From Spirochaetota bacterium (lineage in GTDB: Bacteria > Spirochaetota > UBA4802 > UBA5368), in contig DATIKU010000014.1 of assembly GCA_035477215.1 (NCBI GenBank), positions 124,001 through 188,000 of the forward strand: 64,000 nucleotides of DNA, written 5' to 3'. A program made the position numbers and the translations under genes. Shown here in pieces: positions 8,497 through 17,466 of the stretch; positions within the stretch are counted from its first letter, which is position 1; the number at the start of each line of letters is the position of its first letter. The notes under the pieces are model-generated. The model ran no database searches. It saw only the letters and a list, made by a program, of their open reading frames with translations, and was not told the DNA's origin.

Positions 8497-10344
8497 ATGA
8501 AAACCGTCGGCGACTATAAAGAAAAGCTCGTTTCGGTCGACCAGGTCCTCGAGCTCATCAAGCCTGGAAACCGCATTTTCCTCAGCAGCGGGCCGGCCAT
8601 TCCGGCGCTGACCGTCAAGGCGATCGTCGATTCGGACGAAAAGAACCTCCTCGACCTCGAAATTATACAGCTCATCACGCTCGGGGATTACCTGCCATCC
8701 GACGCCAGCCAGACATCCAAGTACCGGCTCAAGACGTTCAATATAGGGGAAAGCATTGTACGCGACATCGGCGAAGGCAAGGTGGACTTTATTCCGGCCA
8801 ACCTCCTGGAGATACCGCTCATCCTCTCGTCGGGGGCCGTTGGGGTCGACATCGCCGTCGTACAGACGTCGCCTCCCGACAGGCGGGGCTTCATCAACCT
8901 CGGCGTGGCCGTGGACGTCGCGAACATCGCGATCAAGAACGCCGACCTCGTTATCGCCGAGATCAATCCGGCGGTGCCGGTCACCTATGGTGAAACCAGC
9001 ATCCACGTAAACCAGGTCGACTTTCTCGTCGAGAGTTCGCTGCCGCTCCTCGAACGCGAACGGACGAAGTACGATTCTATCATGGAGCGCATCGGCTGGC
9101 ACATTACCAACCTGATCGAGGACGAATCAACGGTGGTGCTTCACGCCGGGAGCATGTTCGACGCGATCGCAAAGAACCTCCGCTCCAAGAAGCGACTGGG
9201 AGTCTACACGCACGTGATCTCGGACTGGGTGATCGACCTTGTCGAGTCGGGAGCGATCTCGCTCGACCGCGGTCGCGTCAGCGGGGGCCTGGTCACGACA
9301 AGCTACTGTTACGGCACGCGCGCTCTTTACGATTATGTGGACCGTAACCCGGTTTTCGAGTTCCATCCGATTGCACGCCTGGTCAATCCCTTCGTGATCC
9401 AGCGCCTCTCACGCCTGACCAGCATAATGAACGTCAAGCGCATAGACATTACGGGCGAGTCGGTGGTGTTCCATTCGGGCGACAACCTGCTTTCGGGTTA
9501 CGAGAGCAAACTCAACTTCGCCATAGCCGCCGCTTTCACCAAACAGGGTAAGGCGATAGTGGCGCTCAAGTCGGTCGACCCCGAGGGCAACAGCAATATC
9601 GTGATTGCCCATGAGGAGGGCGAGCGGGTGAGGGCCACGCTGGGGGCGACGCGCTATGTCGTGAGCGAGTTCGGGGTGGCGCGCCTGTTCGGCAAGTCGA
9701 TCCGCGAGCGGGTGCTGGCCATGATCGACATCGCGCACCCCTCTCACCGGGAAAAACTCCTGGTCATGGCCAAAAAGTACGGCTACGCCTATCAGGACCA
9801 GATATATGTCTGCGACACTACGTGCAGTTATCCGCTCGACATGGAGACCGTTAAGACATTCGGCGGGGGCCTCGAGCTCAAGCTGCGCCCGATACTCCCC
9901 TCCGACGAGGACATGATGCGCAGGCTTTTCTACCATTTTTCGGACGAGTCGAAGTACCTGCGCTATTTTGCCAGGCTTTCGATTATGCCCCACAAAGAGA
10001 TGCAGAAGTACGTAAACATCGATTATGAAAAGACATTCTCTATCGTGGGCATTTTACAGAAAGATCGTACCGAGCGGATCATCGCCGAGGCGCGCTACGC
10101 CTATCACGACAGGATCGACGCGTACGAGATGGCGTTTATCGTCGACGAGGAGTACCAGGGGCGGGGTATCTCGACCTTTCTGCTGAACTACCTCATAAAG
10201 ATCGCCCGAGACAGGGGAATAAAGCGGCTGACGGCGACAGTGCTCCCTCAGAACGACAAGATGCTGAGGGTCTTCGGGAAAGGGGAGGTCAAACCGAAAT
10301 CGATTTTGGCCGACGGGGTGATCGAACTGCGCTTCGAGCTATAG
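8497..10344 (+). CDS. Acetyl-CoA hydrolase/CoA-transferase-like protein fused to GNAT
   Basis: A 615-residue two-domain protein. Residues 1-455 match the acetyl-CoA hydrolase / 4-hydroxybutyrate CoA-transferase family (IQLITLGDY, VQTSPPDRRGFINLGV, VVSEFGVARLFGKSIRERVLAMI, IAHPSHREKL). Residues about 462-615 are a GNAT acetyltransferase with EEYQGRGISTFLL. Such fusions are known in other bacteria. In active family members the LG(V/I)HTEM segment supplies the glutamate that forms the CoA thioester; here the segment reads LGVYTHVISD, placing His239 where that Glu is expected. The CoA-transferase half may therefore be inactive or altered, for example binding acyl-CoA for the GNAT half. Start ATG at 8497 after AGGAAGGA. 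Confidence 0.85.
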   Translation: MKTVGDYKEKLVSVDQVLELIKPGNRIFLSSGPAIPALTVKAIVDSDEKNLLDLEIIQLITLGDYLPSDASQTSKYRLKTFNIGESIVRDIGEGKVDFIPANLLEIPLILSSGAVGVDIAVVQTSPPDRRGFINLGVAVDVANIAIKNADLVIAEINPAVPVTYGETSIHVNQVDFLVESSLPLLERERTKYDSIMERIGWHITNLIEDESTVVLHAGSMFDAIAKNLRSKKRLGVYTHVISDWVIDLVESGAISLDRGRVSGGLVTTSYCYGTRALYDYVDRNPVFEFHPIARLVNPFVIQRLSRLTSIMNVKRIDITGESVVFHSGDNLLSGYESKLNFAIAAAFTKQGKAIVALKSVDPEGNSNIVIAHEEGERVRATLGATRYVVSEFGVARLFGKSIRERVLAMIDIAHPSHREKLLVMAKKYGYAYQDQIYVCDTTCSYPLDMETVKTFGGGLELKLRPILPSDEDMMRRLFYHFSDESKYLRYFARLSIMPHKEMQKYVNIDYEKTFSIVGILQKDRTERIIAEARYAYHDRIDAYEMAFIVDEEYQGRGISTFLLNYLIKIARDRGIKRLTATVLPQNDKMLRVFGKGEVKPKSILADGVIELRFEL

Positions 10345-10974
10345 CATTGAGCGCGCCGTTTTAGTCGTTTCGTCGATGATGAAATCGCCGAACACCGAGG
10401 GGGCCTCCACCTGCATAACGCGAAGCATCGCCAGGCACACGGCGCGTATCTCCCACTGAGCGCCCCGCGCGCAGCGCAGCGCAAAGACGTGCCGAAGCTC
10501 GCGGAAATTGGCCGAGAATACGATCTCGCTTTCAAGCGCGTTCGGAAGCACGAAGCGCGCGTCCTCTTTTTTTATTCCCATCTCCCGCAACCGCCTGTAG
10601 GTGAGCCGCGCGTTTTCAAGGAACTCGTCGAAGAGCGCGCCGGCTTCGTCGTGCACCTGGACATCGGGCGGTACGACATAGTTGAACTCCTCCTCGCTCA
10701 CGTAGCGCTGCGATTGCTGCGAGAAGCTCGCCACGCGGTGGCGAACCAGCTGGTGCGTGAACGCGCGCGAGGCCCCGCGTATGCGGAAACTCGCCGAGGC
10801 GTGCTCGAGTATTGAGTGATGGCCGTTTTTGATGCAGCGGCGGATGAAGTTCGCCTCGCTCGTGTCGTCCATCTTGTCGAAGGAGAGGTAGCAGGTACGC
10901 CCCGCCTCCTCGATGAGCTTTTCGGCGCGGGGGGTTACGGAGAGCAGGGTTATTTCTGGTTCGGTAATGCGCAT
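10339..10974 (-). CDS. thyX: FAD-dependent thymidylate synthase
   Basis: Makes dTMP from dUMP using methylene-tetrahydrofolate and NADPH with bound FAD. At 211 residues it is a normal ThyX length. The signature RHRVASFSQQSQR matches the RHR-x2-S-x4-S-x-R pattern, and HxSILEH is present near residue 53. It is the last gene of the leftward rnf run, 7 bases after rnfA, so probably cotranscribed. Its 3' end overlaps the 3' end of the convergent CoA-transferase-like gene by 6 bases. Confidence 0.95.
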   Translation of the reverse strand: MRITEPEITLLSVTPRAEKLIEEAGRTCYLSFDKMDDTSEANFIRRCIKNGHHSILEHASASFRIRGASRAFTHQLVRHRVASFSQQSQRYVSEEEFNYVVPPDVQVHDEAGALFDEFLENARLTYRRLREMGIKKEDARFVLPNALESEIVFSANFRELRHVFALRCARGAQWEIRAVCLAMLRVMQVEAPSVFGDFIIDETTKTARSML

Positions 10975-10981
10975 AAACGGA

Positions 10982-11581
10982 CTATATCTTCATTCCCGAG
11001 AACCCGAGGAACGCCATTGCCATGAGGCCCGCCACGATGAAGGTGATGGGAAGCCCCCTCAAGTTTTCGGGTATGTCCGCGATCTCGAGGCGCTCGCGGA
11101 TGCCGGCTATGAGGAGGAGCGCCAGTGTGAAGCCGAGCCCCGCGCCGAGGCCCTGCACGACGGCCTTTAACAGGCCGAGGTCGCCGGAGAGAAAGCCGGC
11201 CTCGGTATTGAGCACGGCCACGCCCAGCACCGCGCAGTTGGTGGTGATGAGCGGAAGAAATATCCCCAGCGAGTGATAGAGCACCGGCGACACTTTTTCT
11301 ATCACCATCTCGACGAACTGTACCAGTCCCGCGATGACGAGGATGAACGCGATTGTGCGCAGGTACGCGATGTCGAACGGCAGCAGGATGTACCTGTAGA
11401 TTAGGAAGGTGAAAAACGAGGCCATCACCATCACGAAGATGACGGCGAGTCCCATGCCCAGCGCAGAGTCGAGCTTTTTGGAAACGCCCAGGAAGGGACA
11501 CAGGCCCAGCATCTGCGAGAGCACGTTGTTGTTTATGAAGATGGTCGATATAAGTATGACGAAGAGAGCCTTTATCTCCAC
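10982..11581 (-). CDS. rnfA: Rnf complex membrane subunit A
   Basis: Integral membrane subunit of the ferredoxin:NAD+ oxidoreductase that couples electron transfer to Na+ or H+ export. At 199 residues it has the six-helix RnfA/NqrE layout. NNNVLSQMLGLCPFLGVSK and PLITTNCAVLGV carry the two conserved cysteines of the half-membrane [2Fe-2S] site formed with RnfE. It follows rnfE by 4 bases. In CDGEAB-type operons rnfB would come next, but here thyX does. Confidence 0.95.
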   Translation of the reverse strand: MEIKALFVILISTIFINNNVLSQMLGLCPFLGVSKKLDSALGMGLAVIFVMVMASFFTFLIYRYILLPFDIAYLRTIAFILVIAGLVQFVEMVIEKVSPVLYHSLGIFLPLITTNCAVLGVAVLNTEAGFLSGDLGLLKAVVQGLGAGLGFTLALLLIAGIRERLEIADIPENLRGLPITFIVAGLMAMAFLGFSGMKI

Positions 11582-11585
11582 GCTG

Positions 11586-12179
11586 TTACCTCCTTTTCCG
11601 CGACTTGAGCGCGTTCATGCCCCACAGCATTATGCCCAGGGTAAAAAAGGCCCCCGGCGCGAGGGTCATGATGGTGGCGGGCTCCATGCCGGGAATGAGG
11701 GTGTAGCCGAAGAGCCTGTTCGATCCAAGGATCTCCCTGAAGAAGGCGAGTACCGTAAGTGTGAGGCCGAATCCCAGCCCCATGCCCAGCCCGTCGAGGA
11801 CCGAGGGCAGTACGGTGTTTTTCGAGGCGAACTCCTCGGCGCGTCCCAGGATGATGCAGTTTACCACGATGAGCGGGATGAAGATGCCGAGCGATTTATA
11901 GATGTCCGGCTGAAACGCCTTTAGCGTCAGCTCGACGATGATGACGAAGGTGGCGATGATGGCGATAAAAATGGGTATGCGGATGTGCGACGGAACCATC
12001 GACTTTATAAGTGAAACGAAAATGTTCGAGAAGATGAGCACAAAGGTGGCGGCCATCGTCATCCACAATGCGTTCGACACGGATGTCGAAACGGCGAGGG
12101 CGGGACACAGGCCGATGCCCAGAATGAGGATGGGATTTTTCTCCCACAGCCCTTTCGAGAATTCCCGGTAGTAGTTCAT
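11586..12179 (-). CDS. rnfE: Rnf complex membrane subunit E
   Basis: Paralogue and partner of RnfA, 197 residues with six membrane helices. GLCPALAVSTSVSNALWM and PLIVVNCIILGRAEEFA carry the paired cysteine motifs in inverted topology relative to RnfA. The start overlaps the rnfG stop by 4 bases (ATGA type), indicating translational coupling. The C-terminus is basic (KSRKRR). Confidence 0.95.
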   Translation of the reverse strand: MNYYREFSKGLWEKNPILILGIGLCPALAVSTSVSNALWMTMAATFVLIFSNIFVSLIKSMVPSHIRIPIFIAIIATFVIIVELTLKAFQPDIYKSLGIFIPLIVVNCIILGRAEEFASKNTVLPSVLDGLGMGLGFGLTLTVLAFFREILGSNRLFGYTLIPGMEPATIMTLAPGAFFTLGIMLWGMNALKSRKRR

Positions 12180-12871
12180 CGTACGGGTGCCTCCTGCGCC
12201 TTCGCGTGTTCGTCGAGCGCCATTTTCAGGGTCCTCACGCCCTCCTCGATGCTGTCCTTTACGACCCTGGTGGTGATGGTGGCGCCAGTTATTGCCGAGA
12301 CGCTGTTCTTCCGTAAAAGTTCGTCGCGCATCGCCTCGTTCCAGTCTCCCTTCTTGACGATTTCGATTTTTGTGGCCGCGTTCAGCCCCTTAAACTGTTC
12401 CTGGAACCATGGAGACGGCGCTTCGCCGCCCTCGTGCGCCCTGCCGGTTATCGCCTGGAAGAAGGTCGCGCTGCTTGCCGCCTCGAGCACCCTGTCGCCG
12501 AGGCCGGGGGTTTCGGACTGGCGGATTATCGAAATACCAAGCACCGTGCTTTTTTCGTCAACGCCCACAATGGTGCGGATGGCCCCGCTATACCCTGGTT
12601 TTTCCGCGATAAAGGCATAGGCCCTGATTGTCCTGTTCCCCTCGGTCTTCTCGCCGATCCAGTAGGTGAAGTTGTATCCGTCCCCCCCGGCGCTCCGTTC
12701 TTCTCCGATCGAATAGCCCGGAAGCACGAGCGCGAGGGCGTTTTCCTGTTTCTGGCGCTCCTGTTTCTGGATGATGGGGTAGGTGATCGCATTGATGTGC
12801 GAAAGCGCAAAGGTCGCTACAAATGCGGTCAGCCCGAGAATGAACGTCGATCTGAGTATGGAAGCATTCAT
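12176..12871 (-). CDS. rnfG: Rnf complex subunit G, covalent-FMN protein
   Basis: Peripheral electron-transfer subunit on the outer face, 231 residues. One N-terminal membrane helix (about 8-28) is followed by an FMN-binding domain. The flavinylation motif is SAITGATITT near residue 195, where the threonine carries FMN through a phosphoester. GLGDRVLE, seen earlier, is also typical of this fold. A flavin transferase (ApbE) would be required and is not in this window. It lies between rnfD and rnfE with almost no spacing. Confidence 0.95.
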   Translation of the reverse strand: MNASILRSTFILGLTAFVATFALSHINAITYPIIQKQERQKQENALALVLPGYSIGEERSAGGDGYNFTYWIGEKTEGNRTIRAYAFIAEKPGYSGAIRTIVGVDEKSTVLGISIIRQSETPGLGDRVLEAASSATFFQAITGRAHEGGEAPSPWFQEQFKGLNAATKIEIVKKGDWNEAMRDELLRKNSVSAITGATITTRVVKDSIEEGVRTLKMALDEHAKAQEAPVR

Positions 12872-12883
12872 CTGTGCGCCCCT

Positions 12884-13963
12884 TCACGCGTGTTTCGTTC
12901 CGAAAACCCTCGGCCTGGTGAACCGGTCGATGAGCGGCACGGTGGAATTCATCAGTAAAATCGAGTACGAGACGCCTTCCGGGTATCCTCCCCACAGCCG
13001 TATAACACAGGTGAGCACGCCGCAGCCCACGCCGAAGACGATCATGCCCCTCGGCGTTACCGGTGAGGTGACCATGTCCGTCGCCATGAAAAAGGCCCCG
13101 AGGAACAGTCCCCCCGAAAGAATGTGAAAGAGCGTCGCCTCGGCGGCGTACGCGAAGCCCGTAAGCGAATAATAGGCGAACATGATAATGGCGACCGTGC
13201 CGATGTAGGTAGCCGGAATGTGCCAGGAGATGATGCGCTTGTAAAGCAGGAGGAGTCCTCCGACGAGCAAAAGCAGCGCCGATGTCTCGCCGACGCATCC
13301 GCCTATGTTTCCGATGAAAAGCGATTTGAGCATTTCGGGGGTGAAGAGCGTGCGGTACACGGCATCGGGCGCGACCCCAAGGTCGGCGAGGAGCCTGGGG
13401 CCGTCTTTAAGGGCGCCGAGCGGCGTCGCCTGGGTGATGATGTCGTAGGCCTGCTCCGGGAGCCCGGCAACGTTCGAGGCCGCCTGCGAGAGCACGTTGG
13501 TCGGCTCAAAGCGGTGCCAGGTCGTCGTCATGTGCACCGGCCACGAGGCCATCAGGAGCGCCCTGCCCGCCAGCGCCGGGTTGAAGATATTGAAGCCGAT
13601 GCCGCCGAAAAGCTGCTTGGCGACGATTATCGCGAACGCCGCGCCGATCGCTATCATCCAGAGCGGTGCGTTGGGCGGTACGTTGAACGCCAGAAGTATC
13701 CCGGTTATTACGGCGGAGCCATCGGTGACCGTAACTGGTTTTTTCATTAGAAAGCAAAAGGCCGCCTCGGCCGCCACGCACACCGCCACCGAAACGGCGG
13801 TCAGCAGGAGCGCGTTCAGACCGAAGATGTACACCGAGTACGCCACCGCGGGGGCCAGGGCGAGCACCACCAGCCACATGATCGATTCAAGCGACTGGCC
13901 GGCGTGGATATGCGGCGCGTTCGACAGCAAGAGCCCGGGGGCTGCTTTTTTCTCATCCTGCAT
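12884..13963 (-). CDS. rnfD: Rnf complex membrane subunit D
   Basis: A 359-residue membrane subunit related to NqrB, with about nine or ten helices. FNPALAGRALLMASWP and the xATPLGALK segment near residue 180, where the covalently held FMN threonine is expected, identify it. FFMATDMVTSPVTPRGM near the end is also diagnostic. It lies 12 bases upstream of rnfG and 24 bases after rnfC. Confidence 0.95.
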   Translation of the reverse strand: MQDEKKAAPGLLLSNAPHIHAGQSLESIMWLVVLALAPAVAYSVYIFGLNALLLTAVSVAVCVAAEAAFCFLMKKPVTVTDGSAVITGILLAFNVPPNAPLWMIAIGAAFAIIVAKQLFGGIGFNIFNPALAGRALLMASWPVHMTTTWHRFEPTNVLSQAASNVAGLPEQAYDIITQATPLGALKDGPRLLADLGVAPDAVYRTLFTPEMLKSLFIGNIGGCVGETSALLLLVGGLLLLYKRIISWHIPATYIGTVAIIMFAYYSLTGFAYAAEATLFHILSGGLFLGAFFMATDMVTSPVTPRGMIVFGVGCGVLTCVIRLWGGYPEGVSYSILLMNSTVPLIDRFTRPRVFGTKHA

Positions 13964-13987
13964 GGTCGTTGTTCACCCCCGGATAAC

Positions 13988-15316
13988 CTATTCTTTCTGC
14001 CTGCGGCGCAGCTTCTCCTGCGCGAGTTTGATGAAGTGGTTAAGCGGCCTGCGCGAGGGACAAACGTACGCGCACGAACCGCACATGATGCAATCGAAGG
14101 GGTGCGACTGTTCGGCGAGGTCGAGCCGTCCCTTCTCGATGGCGTTGACCATGTCGGAGGGAACGAGCCCCGCCGGGCACACGGTCACGCAGCGCCCGCA
14201 GCGTATACAGGGCAGGTAGTCCAGGGAGCGCGCCTCTTCCCTCCCGAGTACCAGGATGCCCGAGGTGCCCTTGACCACGGGGATGTCCATGTTGTCGAGC
14301 GCCGTCCCGCACATCGGCCCGCCCATGATTATCTTGGCCGGCTCGGCGACGAGTCCGCCGCATTCCTCGATGACGTCCGAAACGCGGCTGCCCAGGCGCA
14401 CCTTGTAGTTGCCGGGGTTCTTAACGCACGGTCCGGTTACGGTGACGTAGCGCTCGAAGAGGGGTTTGCCAAGCGCAACGGCTTCGCGGATTGCGAAGAT
14501 GGTGCCTACGTTCTGCACGATGGTCGCCGCGTCCATGGGGAGTCCACCCGACGGCACCTCGCGACGCGTGAGGCTGTAGATGAGCTGTTTCTCGGCGCCC
14601 TGTGGAAACTTGGTCTTGAGCGTCGAAACCCGGATGTTTTCGGAGGGTCTGATCTCCGCGAGCTTTTTTTTCAGTGCCGCGATGGCGCGCGGTTTGTTGT
14701 CCTCCACGCCGATAAAGGCGGTGGTTATCCCGAGGATCTTCAGCGCCATGCGGACACCCTCGATGACCTCGCCGGGGAAGGTTTGCATGAGCATGTCGTC
14801 CACGGTGAGATAGGGCTCGCACTCCGCGCCGTTGATGATGAGCGCCTCGATAGGGCGGTTGCCCGGAGGGTGGAGCTTTACCTGCGTGGGGAACGCGGCC
14901 CCCCCGAGGCCGACAACGCCCGCCTCGGCAACGCGGTTGAGGAGCTCGAGGCCGCTCATCGATTCCCAGGCCGAGGGCTCGAGGGGCTTGCCCGAGGTCG
15001 AAAACGAGCCCTGCGCCTCGATCACCACGCACATTCCCCGCTTCGAATACACGGTGGGGTGCTCGGATATCCCCACTACCTTGCCGGGCACCGAAGCGTG
15101 CACGTTCGCGCTGATATAACCGTCGGCCAGACCTATGAGCTGGCCTTCGTGTACGATTTCGCCCGCCTCCACGATCGGCCTGGCCGGCTTGCCGATGTGC
15201 TGCTGGAGCGGGATGTAGCAGAGTTGCGGGACCGAGAGGTTTGAAAAGGCCTTCCCTTCGCTCTGGCGCTTGTTTTCGGGCGGATGTATCCCGCCCGAAA
15301 AGGTGGTAAGGGCCAT
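13988..15316 (-). CDS. rnfC: Rnf complex subunit C, NADH- and 4Fe-4S-binding
   Basis: Cytoplasmic NADH dehydrogenase-like subunit, 442 residues. It has an N-terminal barrel-sandwich domain, a Rossmann-like FMN/NADH domain (GLGGAAFPTQVK, NGAECEPYLTVDD), an SLBB domain, and two 4Fe-4S motifs (CIRCGRCVTVCP and CIMCGSCAYVCP) near residues 375-425. It starts the recognisable rnf genes; a small Cys-containing protein ends 3 bases upstream. Confidence 0.95.
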   Translation of the reverse strand: MALTTFSGGIHPPENKRQSEGKAFSNLSVPQLCYIPLQQHIGKPARPIVEAGEIVHEGQLIGLADGYISANVHASVPGKVVGISEHPTVYSKRGMCVVIEAQGSFSTSGKPLEPSAWESMSGLELLNRVAEAGVVGLGGAAFPTQVKLHPPGNRPIEALIINGAECEPYLTVDDMLMQTFPGEVIEGVRMALKILGITTAFIGVEDNKPRAIAALKKKLAEIRPSENIRVSTLKTKFPQGAEKQLIYSLTRREVPSGGLPMDAATIVQNVGTIFAIREAVALGKPLFERYVTVTGPCVKNPGNYKVRLGSRVSDVIEECGGLVAEPAKIIMGGPMCGTALDNMDIPVVKGTSGILVLGREEARSLDYLPCIRCGRCVTVCPAGLVPSDMVNAIEKGRLDLAEQSHPFDCIMCGSCAYVCPSRRPLNHFIKLAQEKLRRRQKE

Positions 15317-15319
15317 GGA

Positions 15320-15601
15320 TTACCCCCTGGTCGAATAGATCTCGTCTTTGATCGGGAGTTCTTTCCTGAGGTTTTTTATATATGGGAAGAGCTCGCCGGC
15401 GTCCACGAAGCTGTCGCAATCGTCCATGATACGCCGGGCGACCGTGAAATATTTATAGAGCTTTTCCTCGCCGGAGCGCTTCACCCATTTTTTCTTGAGG
15501 CACTTCACCCTGAGTACGTACCGGTCGGGCTCGGATTCATACTGGCGTATCACGATGCAGTTCTGACAATTTGCGCAGAAAATCTTCTCTTTTACCATCA
15601 T
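15320..15601 (-). CDS. Small Cys-containing protein heading the rnf operon
   Basis: A 93-residue soluble protein of unknown function. The N-terminus carries CANCQNC, and further cysteines occur at about 35 and 62. That cluster could hold a metal or a small Fe-S centre, or simply be a zinc knuckle. It lies 3 bases upstream of rnfC, so it is almost certainly cotranscribed. AAGGTG precedes the ATG. It is not homologous to RnfB as far as I can see: too short and without the RnfB ferredoxin repeats. Its position suggests assembly or regulation of the complex; this is inference only. Confidence 0.75.
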   Translation of the reverse strand: MMVKEKIFCANCQNCIVIRQYESEPDRYVLRVKCLKKKWVKRSGEEKLYKYFTVARRIMDDCDSFVDAGELFPYIKNLRKELPIKDEIYSTRG

Positions 15602-15900
15602 TCACCTTCTTGACGCTGTGTTCGCGGTTGTCGGGCCTGATATTCTGTTAAAATCCATAAAAATTGTCGTAATACAACAAAGGAAGCCTCGTAACGCCGC
15701 GAAGCTCTTATATAGGAGCCGGCACCCCCGGGCGTCAAGAAAATTTTTTATTTTAGCGGGTATTTCGCGCACGCCGGTCTGTCCCGTAAAGTTCCCGTTG
15801 CGGGGGATAAAAAATACCCCGGCGGTTTTATTTTCTTTACAAAAAGCCTTTCCCAAATGGATATTTTAAACCGCCTCTATATCAAGCAAAGGTAACGCCG
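15602..15900. other. Divergent intergenic region between the rnf operon and the radical SAM gene
   Basis: About 300 bases, AT-rich. A CGGGG/CCCCG stem (15801-15821) with an A-rich loop is followed by a T-rich tract (15826-15838) on the plus strand. It could act as a leader attenuator of the radical SAM gene, but the stem is only 5 bp. No clear promoter was identified for either side. Confidence 0.3.
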
Positions 15901-17466
15901 ATGAAGGTCTTGCTCATAAATCCGCCCTATCCGTTCGAGGAATCACCCACTCCGCCGTTCGGGGTCATATCGCTCGGGGCGTACCTGGAGCGCGAGGGAG
16001 TCGAGGTGCTGGTCGAGGATTATATCGTACAGCCATATTCGCGTGCGCGCGTCCGCGAAGTGCTTTCCGCCTTCCGGCCGGACGTGGTCGGTTCCACGGC
16101 GGTCACCATGAATGTGAAGCGCGCGCTTTCCATACTGCGCGACTACAAGGAAGAAAATCCCAAAGTGATTGCCGTGATGGGAGGGCCCCACGTGAGCTTC
16201 GACGCCGACGCCATACTCGGCGGCCACCACTTCCTGGATTACATAATCCGCGGCGAGGGCGAGATCACCTTCACCGAAATGCTCCGCTCGCTCGAGACCG
16301 GTTCGCCCCCCGAAGAAGTGGAGGGCGTTTCGCTCCGTTCGAATGGCTCGGTGCGGCACAACCCCGACCGACCCCTCATCCCCGACATCAACGTGCTGCC
16401 GTATCCGGCGAGGCACCTTATCTCGCTCTCGCGCTACCGTGCGCTCGGCTTCCCCATCAACATGGTCACCTCGCGGGGCTGTCCCAACAAGTGCATATTC
16501 TGCGTCGGAAGCCGCATGGTGGGCCGCAAGGTCCGCTACCTCGACGTGCAGCGCGTTGTCGACGAGTTCGAGCTGTTGTCGACCATGCGCTTTCGGCAGA
16601 TCAACATCGTCGACGACCTCTTCACCGCCAACAAGAATCGCTGCATCTCCATCTGCGAGGAGATCGTGCGCAGGGGCATACGTCACCGCTGGACCGCCTT
16701 CGCTCGGGTCGACACGGTGTCGAAGGAGCTCCTCAACTCCATGAAGACCGCCGGCTGCACCACGCTGTGCTTCGGTATAGAGAGCGGGAACCAGGAGATA
16801 CTGGACCTCGTAAAAAAGAACATCACGCTCGAGAAGGCGAAGGCGGCCGTGGACCTCTGCAACGCGGCGGGGATCGAACCCATGACATCGTACATCCTGG
16901 GCCTGCCGGGCGAGACGCCGGAGACCGTTCGCACTACCATGGAGTTCGCCCGGAATTTAAGCCCCATGTACGGCTACCACATCCTCGCGCCCTTCCCCGG
17001 CACCGAGGTGCGCGAGAAGGCCGCCGAGTACGGCATGCGCATCCTCACCGACGACTGGGACCTCTACGACGCCAACCGGTCGGTCGCCGAGTCCGTCCAC
17101 ATGTCGCACGAGGAGATCGACCGCATCGTAAACGAGTTCAATGGGGGAATACGGCGCTACGTCGAGGCCATCGGCGAGCGGAAGAAACGGGGTGAAGGCA
17201 TCTCGAGCACCGACGAGGACATGCTGGGAGGCATCCTTTCATTCGATTTCAGCGAGAGGCTCATCTCGGGACAGGTAGTGGAGCGGTACCCCGGACTTCC
17301 GGACGGGGCGACGGATAAAATTGTGATGTCGGATTTCGCCGCCTTTGTGGAAAGAGAAATCGGCTACGGTATCGCCGATGTCGAGCGCGAGCTCGCGCGC
17401 CTGTCGGCGCTCGAGTGCATCGGAATCGACCGCGCCGGTCCCGCCTCGAAGGTCGCCTGGGTTTAG
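15901..17466 (+). CDS. B12-binding-domain radical SAM protein
   Basis: A 521-residue enzyme of the BchE/magnesium-protoporphyrin cyclase-like superfamily. The N-terminal Rossmann cobalamin-binding-type domain (about 1-140) starts MKVLLINPPYP. The radical SAM domain (about 175-400) contains CPNKCIFC, the CxxxCxxC cluster motif, followed by the VDDLFTANK segment and FGIESGNQEIL. The B12 domain lacks the strict DxHxxG motif, so cobalamin binding is uncertain. The C-terminal 120 residues are unassigned. Substrates in this superfamily range from lipids to hopanoids and porphyrins and cannot be inferred. Its 3' end overlaps the convergent GGDEF regulator by 4 bases. Confidence 0.9.
   Translation: MKVLLINPPYPFEESPTPPFGVISLGAYLEREGVEVLVEDYIVQPYSRARVREVLSAFRPDVVGSTAVTMNVKRALSILRDYKEENPKVIAVMGGPHVSFDADAILGGHHFLDYIIRGEGEITFTEMLRSLETGSPPEEVEGVSLRSNGSVRHNPDRPLIPDINVLPYPARHLISLSRYRALGFPINMVTSRGCPNKCIFCVGSRMVGRKVRYLDVQRVVDEFELLSTMRFRQINIVDDLFTANKNRCISICEEIVRRGIRHRWTAFARVDTVSKELLNSMKTAGCTTLCFGIESGNQEILDLVKKNITLEKAKAAVDLCNAAGIEPMTSYILGLPGETPETVRTTMEFARNLSPMYGYHILAPFPGTEVREKAAEYGMRILTDDWDLYDANRSVAESVHMSHEEIDRIVNEFNGGIRRYVEAIGERKKRGEGISSTDEDMLGGILSFDFSERLISGQVVERYPGLPDGATDKIVMSDFAAFVEREIGYGIADVERELARLSALECIGIDRAGPASKVAWV

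Noticed and set aside
10339-15601. Na+-translocating NQR operon instead of Rnf
   Set aside because: RnfC here has two 4Fe-4S motifs and no NqrA or NqrF gene is present, so Rnf is the better call.
15797-15838. Rightward terminator upstream of the radical SAM gene
   Set aside because: The stem is only 5 bp with an A-rich loop and no gene to terminate; left as a weak attenuator possibility only.
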